Source: Candidatus Latescibacterota bacterium
GTDB lineage: Bacteria; Krumholzibacteriota; Krumholzibacteriia; G020349025
Direction: 5' to 3'
Assembly: GCA_020349025.1 (NCBI GenBank)
Contig: CP070763.1
Location: 3,490,312 to 3,525,378, forward strand
Length of the DNA: 35,067 nt
In this document: positions 16,839-24,184 of the stretch, piece by piece
How positions within the stretch are numbered: position 1 is the stretch's first letter
Layout: every line of letters starts with the position of its first letter
Translations under genes and position numbers: made by a program
The notes under the pieces: model-generated
The model's input: only the letters and a program-made list of their open reading frames with translations
What the model was told of the DNA's origin: nothing
Databases searched by the model: none

Positions 16839-18026
16839 TCAGCGTCCACCCGCACTGGCGCGCAAATCCTGGAACTCTTTCAGGTCGCGCGCCGCCCCGG
16901 CGAAGTCCCCGACACCTCGTTTGCACAGGCCGCGAACTTGCCAGTATTCCGGTCGCTTCGCATCGATCCCAATGAGCTGATCGCCGATGCCGATCGCCTG
17001 GTTGTAATGCTGCTTGGCCGTCGGCATGTCGCCGTTCTTCTCGGCATCCTCGCCCGCTTTGTAGTGCGTGACCATCAGATTGTACATGGTTGCCTGATCG
17101 GTGGGTGTGAGGTCCAGCACTTTCGTGTACGCGGCGATCGCCTCTTGCCGGCGCTCGAGCTTCGAAAGCGTGTTCCCGAGGGCGGAGTAGATGGCCGCGT
17201 CGTCCGAATCGATCAGGTTGAGCCGCTCCTTCACGCTCAACGCATCCTGGAAATACGCCGCCGCATTGTCCCAATCCTGCTCGTTGTAGAAGCGCTCGGC
17301 CATCGTCGTCATCATCTTGTAGTTCTCAGGATCGAGCTGCACTGCACGCCGGTACGCCTCCTGCGCCTCGGCCAGGTCGCCGCGCTCGTAGAGAACGTCG
17401 CCCTTCGTCTGATAGGCAGCGACGGTCACGTCTTTGTCGTCCGGCTCGAGGTCGAGGACCTGATCGAGGCTGGTGACGATGAGGCCGGTGATCTCGTCGA
17501 AATCCTCCTCTTCGCCCGCCTCGCGCGCCTCTTCCGCCAGCTGCCACAGCGCTCCGGCGCGATGGTAGTAGCCGTTGTAGTTCTCCGGATCCGCGACGGT
17601 AGCCAGCTTGTACTCCATCGCTGCGGTCACGTGATCGCCGTTCTTGGTCGCAATCACCCCGCGGTTGAAGTGGCGTGCGTACATGGCAACGATGTTGTCG
17701 TCCGCGCTCAGTCCCCAGCTCGACTCGGCCAGTTCCTTGGCGCGCGTGAAGTGTTGGAACGCCTTCTCGAGGAACACCTGCGCCGAGTCACCGTAGGCGG
17801 CGTCCTCGGTCGAGAGCTCCTGATCCTTGCCGAAGTAAGCAGCCCCGAGGAAATAGTGCGTGTCACCGTCGTCTGGGTTCTTTGCGAGCTCCTGTTGCCC
17901 CTGATCGATTGCCTTGTCGTACAGCCCCTGCTGTACGTAGATCTTCATGCCGGTCTTCTCTTTCGAGGCACATCCAACCAGTCCCACGACCAGCAGGGCG
18001 GTGATCGCCATCATGTAGCGCTGCAT
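16839..18026 (-). CDS. TPR-repeat lipoprotein
   Basis: The 395-residue protein has a lipoprotein signal (LVGC, lipidated Cys19) and then tetratricopeptide repeats along most of its length. Clear units include LYDKAIDQGQQELAKNPDD, GDLAEAQEAYRRAVQLDPEN, WDNAAAYFQDALSV and ERRQEAIAAYTKVLDLTPTD. TPR lipoproteins of this size act as scaffolds in envelope complexes, such as pilus assembly or outer-membrane biogenesis; which one applies here is not shown. The start at 18026 has GAGGAGG eleven bases away; an ATG at 18059 would place eleven charged residues before the signal and is less likely. A near-consensus promoter lies about 200 bases upstream and a hairpin follows the stop, so it is probably monocistronic. 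Confidence 0.87.
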   Translation of the reverse strand: MQRYMMAITALLVVGLVGCASKEKTGMKIYVQQGLYDKAIDQGQQELAKNPDDGDTHYFLGAAYFGKDQELSTEDAAYGDSAQVFLEKAFQHFTRAKELAESSWGLSADDNIVAMYARHFNRGVIATKNGDHVTAAMEYKLATVADPENYNGYYHRAGALWQLAEEAREAGEEEDFDEITGLIVTSLDQVLDLEPDDKDVTVAAYQTKGDVLYERGDLAEAQEAYRRAVQLDPENYKMMTTMAERFYNEQDWDNAAAYFQDALSVKERLNLIDSDDAAIYSALGNTLSKLERRQEAIAAYTKVLDLTPTDQATMYNLMVTHYKAGEDAEKNGDMPTAKQHYNQAIGIGDQLIGIDAKRPEYWQVRGLCKRGVGDFAGAARDLKEFQDLRASAGGR

Positions 18027-18221
18027 GCTCTTTCTTGCCTCCTCGAGACGGGACGACATGCGTCTCGCCGGAATGCGTTTTGACAGCAGAGTCCGCCAGC
18101 CGGGGAACCGCGACGTGATTCGTTGCTGGGGACGCGACCAAGCGAGGCGCCGGATGGAACGCCCAAGCAGAGCGACTCGTGGCGCTTGGAAGCCCGTCTT
18201 GATCCGAAACGTGGCCGTCTA

Positions 18222-18250
18222 TATTTAAGCCCCTTCTCCGGCCCTGTCAA
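18222..18250 (-). promoter_or_regulatory. Sigma-70-type promoter for the TPR lipoprotein gene
   Basis: Minus strand: TTGACA (18245-18250), 17 bases, then TAAATA (18222-18227); the shifted reading TTAAAT has a 16-base spacer. This AT-rich box stands out in GC-rich surroundings. The predicted start is near 18215. Confidence 0.6.
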
Positions 18251-18294
18251 GACGCCCAACCCCATGGCAATTCTACGGATGGGCCCTTCGTGCC

Positions 18295-18322
18295 GGCGCC
18301 CCCGCGAGCCGCGGGAGGCGCC
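18295..18322 (-). terminator. GC-rich hairpin downstream of priA
   Basis: GGCGCCCCCGCG pairs with CGCGGG-A-GGCGCC around a three-base loop: a 12-bp stem with one bulged A, 35 bases past the priA stop. No U tract follows on the minus strand. Confidence 0.5.
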
Positions 18323-18357
18323 CAGCGCGACCCGTGCCGCGCCCTTAAGCCGCATCG

Positions 18358-20355
18358 TTACAACATGTTCACGGGATCGACATCGACCTGGAAGTCGACC
18401 CCCGGCGCCTCGCGAGCCGCAACCTCGCGCAGCAGGCGTGCCTTCCCCTCGCTCCCGAGCCCGCCCTTGATCAGGAGCTGCTCGCGGAAACGACCACGCA
18501 GGCGTGGGATCGGGCTCGGCGCCGGGCCGAGGACCTGGATCGCCTGACCGGCGCACGCCGCCCGCAAGGCACGGCTCAGCTCCTGCATCGAGCGGTTGAG
18601 ACGCGTCCGATCCGGGCCGAGGCCGGTGACGCCGACCAGGCGCGCGAACGGAGGGTAGCCAAGGTCCCGGCGCAGGACCGATTCGCGCTCGTAGAAACCC
18701 TCGTAGTCCTGCGCCGCCGCGAGCGCGACGCTGTAGTGCTCCGGGCAGAGCGTCTGGATGTAGACGTCACCCGGGCGTTCTCCACGTCCTGCCCGCCCCG
18801 CCACCTGCGCCAGCAACTGAAACGTGCGCTCGGCTGCACGAAAATCGGGCAGAGACAATCCTCCATCCGCCTGCACCACACCCACCAGCGTGACGCCTGG
18901 AAAGTCGTGTCCCTTCGCCACCATCTGGGTGCCGAAGAGGATGTCCACGTCGCCACGCGCGAACTCCTCGAGGATGGCACGGTGCGCGCCACGGCGCGCC
19001 GTGGTGTCGAGATCCATGCGCCGCAGCCGCGCGCTCGGGAGCAAGCCCGCAAGATCCTGCTCGAGCCGCTGCGTTCCGACGCCGCGCAGGAGCTGGCAAG
19101 GGTTGCTGCACTGCGGGCACTCGCGCGGCACGGCGCGGGCGTGGTTACAGTAGTGGCAGCGTAGATTCTGTCCCACGGCATGGTAGGTGAGGGAGATGTC
19201 GCAGTAGGGGCAGCGCGCCAGCTCGCCGCAGCCGAGGCACTGCAGGTAGTTGGAGTGACCGCGGCGGTTCAGCAGCAGGATGCTCTGCTCACCGAGCTCG
19301 AGTCGTTGCGCCAGCGCGTCGGCCAGCACCGGCGACAGAACGGCGCGGCGGTTCTCCTCCGTGCGCATGTCCACGATCTCGACCCGCGCCAATGGGCGAC
19401 GGTCGACTCGTTCCGGAATGCGCAGCAGCGTGTGCTTGTGCCGCGACACGTTGTGATAGCTCTCGAGGCTCGGCGTCGCCGATCCCAGCAGGACGGCAGC
19501 GCCCTCGAACGTTCCGCGCATGAGCGCCACGGAGCGCGCGTGGTAGCGCGGCTTCTCCCCCTGCTTGTAGGAGGGCTCCTGCTCCTCGTCGACGACGATG
19601 AGACCGAGGTTGCGAAACGGGGCAAAGATGGCACTGCGCGCACCCAGAACCACCTGGATCTCACCGTGCGCCGCCGCTGTCATGACGTCGTGTCGCTCTG
19701 CCAGCGTCATGCCGCTGTGCAGGATTCCGAGCTCGGCACCGAGGCGCGAGCGGAAACGATCCGCCGTCTGCGGCGTGAGCGCGATCTCCGGGATGAGGAT
19801 CACCGCAGCGCGGCCGCGCTCCAGCGTGGAGTGCACGGCGCGAAGGTAGACCTCGGTCTTGCCGCTGCCGGTGACACCGTGGAGTAGAAAGGCCTCGAAG
19901 CCGCCGCGGTCGATTCGCGCCTCGATCGGCGCCAGAACCTGCTGTTGCCAACTGTTGAGCTCGTGCGGTGGTTGCGGTCCCGCCAGGCCGACGTCGTCCG
20001 ACTGCTCGGCCCGACGTCCACGCCGCTCTCCTCGCACGCGGCGCGCACCCGTGGGCAGAATCGCCCGCAGCGACTCGCCGAGCGAGCAAGCGTAGTAGCT
20101 CGCCATCCAGCGTCCCAGCTCGAGCAGCTTCGAGGTCAGGAGCGGGGGCTCGTCGAGAACTGCCGTGATCTCCTTCACGCGCTTCAGCTCGGTGCTCTCG
20201 AGGAAGCCGACGACGTAGCCCACGAGCTTGCGGCGACCGAAAGGCACGTGCACGCGCGCACCCATTCCGAGCGCTTCAGCCAGCTCGTCGGGAACCGCGT
20301 AGGTGAAGGAGTCGTGCAGCGGCAGCGGCACTGCGACTTCGATCAGACGTGACAT
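18358..20355 (-). CDS. priA: Primosomal protein N', replication restart helicase
   Basis: PriA reloads the replicative helicase at stalled forks. The 665-residue protein begins MSRLIEVAVPLPL, the usual start of the 3'-DNA-end-binding domain. It has Walker A HGVTGSGKTEVYL (Lys166), helicase motifs (IALTPQ, LGSATPS), and eight zinc cysteines between CLGCGELARCPYC and CHYC...CPQC. The C-terminal helicase motifs (GTQMVAKGHDFPGVTLVGV and QVAGRAGRG) are complete. Walker B reads DEEQ (residues 256-259) where the DEEH form is usual. The frame is open upstream of 20355, but that stretch has no family similarity and the promoter at 20389-20418 lies inside it. It is about 70 residues shorter than the E. 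coli protein, mainly near the N-domain/linker. Confidence 0.95.
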   Translation of the reverse strand: MSRLIEVAVPLPLHDSFTYAVPDELAEALGMGARVHVPFGRRKLVGYVVGFLESTELKRVKEITAVLDEPPLLTSKLLELGRWMASYYACSLGESLRAILPTGARRVRGERRGRRAEQSDDVGLAGPQPPHELNSWQQQVLAPIEARIDRGGFEAFLLHGVTGSGKTEVYLRAVHSTLERGRAAVILIPEIALTPQTADRFRSRLGAELGILHSGMTLAERHDVMTAAAHGEIQVVLGARSAIFAPFRNLGLIVVDEEQEPSYKQGEKPRYHARSVALMRGTFEGAAVLLGSATPSLESYHNVSRHKHTLLRIPERVDRRPLARVEIVDMRTEENRRAVLSPVLADALAQRLELGEQSILLLNRRGHSNYLQCLGCGELARCPYCDISLTYHAVGQNLRCHYCNHARAVPRECPQCSNPCQLLRGVGTQRLEQDLAGLLPSARLRRMDLDTTARRGAHRAILEEFARGDVDILFGTQMVAKGHDFPGVTLVGVVQADGGLSLPDFRAAERTFQLLAQVAGRAGRGERPGDVYIQTLCPEHYSVALAAAQDYEGFYERESVLRRDLGYPPFARLVGVTGLGPDRTRLNRSMQELSRALRAACAGQAIQVLGPAPSPIPRLRGRFREQLLIKGGLGSEGKARLLREVAAREAPGVDFQVDVDPVNML

Positions 20356-20388
20356 CGGAGCCTTCGTCGGGGAAGGAGGGACGCACGG

Positions 20389-20418
20389 ATTCAAGCAACC
20401 CGCACATTCCGCTGTCAA
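20389..20418 (-). promoter_or_regulatory. Sigma-70-type promoter for priA
   Basis: Minus strand: TTGACA (20413-20418), 18 bases, then TTGAAT (20389-20394, 4 of 6 matches). The predicted start near 20382 leaves a leader of about 27 bases, with AAGG just before the ATG. It supports the start at 20355. Confidence 0.5.
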
Positions 20419-20563
20419 GCGGTGGCGGACCCCGCTTCCATGAAGCGAGCGCGCCTCGAGCGTGCTACACTCTCCAACCGATTTGACGCGGATCGCGGCC
20501 CGTCCGCCGCGAGCCTCGCGCGTCACCGCGCCACGGGCGGCTCGGATCAACAGGGGGAAAGGC

Positions 20564-21211
20564 ATGTCCCGGAAGACTCGTCTCGCACTCTTTTCGTTGT
20601 CGCTTCTGGGTGCGTGCCTGCACGCGCCTCGCGTCGATGCAATCGTCGACGTCCTGGCCGGACCGAAGTTCGGTTGGACCGTGACGACGTTCACCGGAGA
20701 CAGTGACGACGCTACGAAAACGAAGAACAGCTTCGTGGGCGGCGCCGTCGTGGCGTGGCAGGTCAAACGCTGGTTCCTGGTTCAGCTCGAGCCCGCGTTC
20801 ACGGGCAAGGGTGCGGATCTGCAGACTCCCAAAGGGTTCGAGGGCGCTACCGAGCTCAAACTGAGCTACTTCGAAATCCCACTCGTTGCCAAGTTCAGGT
20901 ACCCGGCGAAGGAGCACGGTTCGATGGGCCCATTCGGGATCTTCGGTCCCGTCCTCTCGATCAACACGAAAGCCACGCTGGTGAGGGCCGGTTTCCAGGA
21001 GAACTTCAACCAGAACATCACGGACGTCGACTTCGGTCTCGCCGTCGGTGCCGGCTTCGACTTCGATGCCGGTCCAGGTGTTGCAACCCTCGACCTGCGC
21101 TGGGTCACCGGGTTGACCGACCTCTTCAAAGGCGACGCCAAGCAGCTGCTCGGCAGCAACAGAAACCAAGCGATGCAGCTCACTGCATCCTGGGTGGTTT
21201 CGCTCTTCTGA
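20564..21211 (+). CDS. Small outer-membrane beta-barrel protein (PorT/OMP_b-brl-like)
   Basis: The 215-residue protein starts at ATG 20564, behind GGGGGAAAGG. A secretion signal is clear; it can be read as a type I signal cut after VDA (residue 26) or as a lipobox LGAC at Cys18. The mature part alternates polar and aromatic/hydrophobic residues in strands of about ten residues, with Gly-rich turns (GPKFGWTVTTF, FEIPLVAKFRYPA, GLAVGAGFDFDAGPG). It ends in Phe, as outer-membrane barrels do. This fits an eight-stranded barrel of the PF13568/PF13505 kind. A pore, adhesion or structural role cannot be chosen from sequence. It is transcribed away from priA and converges on the signalling cassette. 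Confidence 0.8.
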   Translation: MSRKTRLALFSLSLLGACLHAPRVDAIVDVLAGPKFGWTVTTFTGDSDDATKTKNSFVGGAVVAWQVKRWFLVQLEPAFTGKGADLQTPKGFEGATELKLSYFEIPLVAKFRYPAKEHGSMGPFGIFGPVLSINTKATLVRAGFQENFNQNITDVDFGLAVGAGFDFDAGPGVATLDLRWVTGLTDLFKGDAKQLLGSNRNQAMQLTASWVVSLF

Positions 21212-21305
21212 CTCCGGGTTGCCAAACCTAATGTCATCGCGCCGTCCCCCCGAACAAGAGCGCGGCGGGTGTGCGAGCGGTTGTTTCAAGTACGACACTC
21301 GTGGA

Positions 21306-21683
21306 CTACTTGCGCACGCCGAGGATGGCTTGCACACGCTCGATGAGCTTGTTGGGGCTGAAGGGCTTGGTGATGTAATCACTGGCTCCGACTTCGCGCC
21401 CGAGCTTCTGATCCACCTCGCGCCCCTTTGCAGTCAGAAGGATGACGGGGATTTGCTTGGTCGCCGCATCTCTCTTGATCATGCGGCAGGTTTCATAGCC
21501 GTCGAGCTTCGGCATCATGATGTCGAGGATGACGAGATCCGGCTTCTCCTCGCGCACCTTCTGTAATGCCTGCTCGCCGTTGGTGGCGGTGACCACGTCG
21601 TAACCTTCGGCGCCGAGGATGAAGTCCAGGATGTGGAGGATATACACCTCGTCGTCGACAACAAGGATTCTGCCCTGATACAT
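21306..21683 (-). CDS. Single-domain response regulator (CheY/DivK-like), distal
   Basis: The 125-residue protein is a lone receiver domain. It has the acidic pair Asp10-Asp11, the phosphoacceptor Asp54 in VILDIMMPKLDG, the switch Thr in ILLTAKG and the Lys in ITKPFSP. No output domain follows, so it should act by protein contact or as a phosphorelay intermediate. The start at 21683 (MYQGRILVVDDE) has GGAG eight bases before it. The gap to the next receiver gene (190 bases) is wider than others in the cassette, so it may be a separate transcript. Likely donors are the kinase at 22291-23106 or an unlinked one. Confidence 0.93.
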   Translation of the reverse strand: MYQGRILVVDDEVYILHILDFILGAEGYDVVTATNGEQALQKVREEKPDLVILDIMMPKLDGYETCRMIKRDAATKQIPVILLTAKGREVDQKLGREVGASDYITKPFSPNKLIERVQAILGVRK

Positions 21684-21873
21684 CCCCGACACTCCATGCA
21701 ACAGATCGTGTAGTCGGTGTACGCCGGGAAACCGAGCAAATCCGGGACCAGCGCGGTCCGCACGCTGGGTGCTCGTGCACAGCGGACGCACGTAAGCTGT
21801 GGCTTCAAGGGTGTCGGGACTGAATGTTCGAACTGTAGTCGTGCTTTGATTCCGGACTCGTGGCGGCAGGTTC

Positions 21874-22248
21874 CTACACGATGGCTGCCAGGAGCTTCGT
21901 GATGGTTCCCATGAGGTGCTCCACGCCGAAAGGCTTCGGCATGTACGCGTCGCAAAGACCCTCCAGCTCGCGCGTTTCGACCTCGCTCAGGCGCCTTGCC
22001 GACAACGCCAGAATCACCACGCCCTCCATGAGCTCGTTTTGCCGTGTGATCCGCATCGTCTCCAGGCCGTTGAGATTCGGCATCATGATGTCCATGACGA
22101 TGAGATCGGGGCGATTGACGCCGAGGTAGCTGAGCGCCTTCATCCCATCGTTCACCCAGTCCACCTGATAGCCGTCGGCGCGGAGAGCGTAGGTCAGGAC
22201 TGTCGCAAGCGGTTCGTCGTCCTCCACGATGAGTATTCGCTTTTGCAT
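21874..22248 (-). CDS. Single-domain response regulator, next to the kinase
   Basis: This 124-residue receiver has Asp10-Asp11, phosphoacceptor Asp53 (LIVMDIMMPNLNG), a switch Ser in ILALSARR and Lys in YMPKPFGVEHL. It starts at ATG 22248 with AGGAG four bases away and lies 42 bases after the histidine kinase gene, so it is its most likely partner. Ser replaces Thr at the switch position, a tolerated change. The C-terminal helix is complete and no effector domain follows. Confidence 0.93.
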   Translation of the reverse strand: MQKRILIVEDDEPLATVLTYALRADGYQVDWVNDGMKALSYLGVNRPDLIVMDIMMPNLNGLETMRITRQNELMEGVVILALSARRLSEVETRELEGLCDAYMPKPFGVEHLMGTITKLLAAIV

Positions 22249-22290
22249 CGCACTCCTTTTCGGGTCGTCGCACACGCTGTGGGTTTGGAA

Positions 22291-23106
22291 TCATGCCTGG
22301 GGCAACGAAAAACGGAATGTCGTGCCACGATCGATCTCGCTCACGACCCATACGCGACCGCCGTGTTGCTCGACGATCGTCTTCACGATCGCAAGACCGA
22401 GGCCGGTACCACGTTCGCACCCGATGCGCTCGTCTCCACTACGGAAGTAGGGGTCGAATACGCGCTTGAGCTCCTCCGGCGCGATCCCGTAACCGTGGTC
22501 GCGCACCTCAACCTCGACGCAGTTCGGACGCACACGAGCTTGGAGGTGAACGGTGCGCCCCGCTGGCGAAAACTTGACGGCGTTGTCGAGAAGATTGATC
22601 AGGACCTGCTCCAGCAGGTCGCGGTCGGCATCGATCGAGGGAAGATCCGCGGCAACCTGGACGTTGAGGTCGACATCACGTTCCTGTAGCACTGGGCGCA
22701 GGGAGACGGAGACCTCGTGGACCAGCCGCTTCAGATCGACCGAGCTGCGCCTCACCATCTGCGAGCGACTCGTGAGCCGCGAGATCTGCAGTGTTCGATC
22801 GACGATGCGGATGAGGCGGGTGCTCTCTCGCTGCAGGACCCCGAGAAATTCTGGACCCTGCGTGAAGCTCGGGTCGGCCCAGTTCTCTGAAAGCGCCTCG
22901 ACATACGCCTTGATCGCGGTCAAGGGTGTGGAGAGCTCGTGGGCAGCGACCGACAGGTACTGATCCTTCAGTCGGTTCACACGTTCCAGCTCGGCGAGCT
23001 CCTCGCGCAAACGCTCGACCTCGCGCGCCGCGTCGGCAGTGGTGGTTTTCTCCCCGACCGCGAGGGCAGCGTTCTGCTGTTGTGGTTTGCGCTCGCGCTT
23101 CGTCAT
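22291..23106 (-). CDS. Soluble HisKA-type sensor histidine kinase
   Basis: The 271-residue kinase has a Gln/Ala-rich head, a coiled-coil linker (AAREVERLREELAELERVN, about 26-45), the HisKA dimerisation helix with His56 in VAAHELSTPLTAIKAY, and a full HATPase_c domain: N box (NLLDNAVKFSPAG), G1 (DHGYGIAPEE), F box (FDPYFRSGDE) and G2 (GTGLGLAIV). No transmembrane helix or sensory domain is present. It should be cytoplasmic and receive its signal from a partner, perhaps the membrane or GGDEF protein encoded before it. The ATG at 23106 has GAGGG four bases before. It is 25 bases from the GGDEF gene stop. Confidence 0.95.
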   Translation of the reverse strand: MTKRERKPQQQNAALAVGEKTTTADAAREVERLREELAELERVNRLKDQYLSVAAHELSTPLTAIKAYVEALSENWADPSFTQGPEFLGVLQRESTRLIRIVDRTLQISRLTSRSQMVRRSSVDLKRLVHEVSVSLRPVLQERDVDLNVQVAADLPSIDADRDLLEQVLINLLDNAVKFSPAGRTVHLQARVRPNCVEVEVRDHGYGIAPEELKRVFDPYFRSGDERIGCERGTGLGLAIVKTIVEQHGGRVWVVSEIDRGTTFRFSLPQA

Positions 23107-23131
23107 CGTTCCCTCGTTGTGGCGGACGCGA

Positions 23132-24154
23132 CTAGCGCCGTCTCTCCGTGACGACGATGTTTCCCGGACGGTTCTTTCCGAACGTCCGCAGCTCGGCGGC
23201 GACATCCGCGAGGCGCCGCGGATGCATCTCCCGGTCCTTGACGTGGTTGACCAAGGCAACCGTCAACGCTAGAAGGGGCACCGCCTCGCGCTGCCCCTTG
23301 CGATTGACGATCTCGTAGTGTCCACGCGCAACATCCCGCTTCGCGAAGAGTGCGCGCGATTCGGCATCGAAGCGCTTGGTGAGTTCCTCCGCAAACGGCT
23401 GTGCCACGTCGGGGCTCACCAGAACGACGAAGTCGTCGCCACCGAGATGACCGACGAAGCGCAGGTCCGTCTTCTGCGATTCCAGGACATCCTGGATGAG
23501 ACGGCCGAGCATGCGAACGACGTCATCACCTTTCTCGTAGCCGAAGCGCTCGTTGAAGCGTCGGAACCAGTCCACGTCGAGGTTCAGAAACGCAAAGTCC
23601 TCGTTGCCGTTGAGAAGTCGCGTGATCTCCGCTTCCGTTGCGGCCGAGCCCGGCAATCCCAGGAAGCTCACCTTTCCGGGATGGCGACGCGAAAGTTCGA
23701 GAACGTTCTCGATGCGGGCGAGAAGCTCATCCCAAGCGTATGGCTTCACCAGGAACTCGTGGGCACCCGCGACGAGGGCCTGCAGTCGAGTGGCGGCGTC
23801 GCCTCGCGCAGTGATTACAATGACCGGCAGACCCTGGGTCTGCTCGTGACCGCGCAGCTCGCGACAAACGCTGAACCCGTCCATCCCCGGCATCATCAGG
23901 TCCAGCAGCACCAGGTCCGGCTTCCAGTGCAACGCGGTCGCGAGCGTTTCATCGCCGCGCCCCAGTCCACGGACTTCGAAACCCTCGCCACGCAGCTGGA
24001 ACTCGAGGATGTTGCGCAGGTTCTCTTCATCGTCGACGACGAGAATGCGCGAAGCTTCACGGTTTCCCGAAACCAGCGTACGCCTCCTTGCGAAACCTTG
24101 GGAAACTCCCGGACACACGAGTGCCCGGCACCCCATCGGAACGGCAAGAGACAT
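23132..24154 (-). CDS. Receiver-GGDEF protein (putative diguanylate cyclase)
   Basis: A receiver domain (Asp85 in LVLLDLMMPGMDG, Lys in LVKPYAWDEL, numbered from ATG 24154) is joined to a GGDEF-type domain. The latter shows LPGSAATEAEI, the metal-binding LDVDWFRRFNERFG and the signature GGDDF at 238-242, where Asp takes the place of the usual Glu. No RxxD inhibitory site precedes the signature. It may make c-di-GMP in response to phosphorylation, or be a degenerate binder. The start is uncertain: ATG 24154 and ATG 24136 have no ribosome site, whereas a perfect AAGGAGG stands six bases before an in-frame CTG at 24076, just ahead of the receiver. It is 30 bases after the membrane-protein gene. 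Confidence 0.88.
   Translation of the reverse strand: MSLAVPMGCRALVCPGVSQGFARRRTLVSGNREASRILVVDDEENLRNILEFQLRGEGFEVRGLGRGDETLATALHWKPDLVLLDLMMPGMDGFSVCRELRGHEQTQGLPVIVITARGDAATRLQALVAGAHEFLVKPYAWDELLARIENVLELSRRHPGKVSFLGLPGSAATEAEITRLLNGNEDFAFLNLDVDWFRRFNERFGYEKGDDVVRMLGRLIQDVLESQKTDLRFVGHLGGDDFVVLVSPDVAQPFAEELTKRFDAESRALFAKRDVARGHYEIVNRKGQREAVPLLALTVALVNHVKDREMHPRRLADVAAELRTFGKNRPGNIVVTERRR
24083..24089 (-). promoter_or_regulatory. Strong ribosome binding site without a standard start codon
   Basis: AAGGAGG (minus strand) is followed after six bases by CTG at 24076-24074, in frame with the receiver-GGDEF protein and nine codons ahead of its conserved domain. No ATG, GTG or TTG is in range. 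A CTG start is possible. Confidence 0.4.
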
Positions 24155-24184
24155 GCCACGCGAAAGCAGTCAGGAGAGCACGAA

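Larger units (their letters stand above)
18027..18357. other. Intergenic region between priA stop and the TPR lipoprotein gene
   Basis: Both flanking genes are on the minus strand. The 331 bases hold the lipoprotein promoter (18222-18250), its predicted leader of about 190 bases, and a strong hairpin behind priA (18295-18322). I see no coding frame with a ribosome site. Confidence 0.6.

Noticed and set aside
20356..20766. Upstream extension of the priA frame to 802 codons
   Set aside because: The extra residues are unlike PriA and contain the priA promoter; the family start is MSRLIEVAVPLPL at 20355.
21212..21305. A terminator between the barrel gene and the distal receiver gene
   Set aside because: Only weak pairings of four to five bases were found, so no terminator is called.
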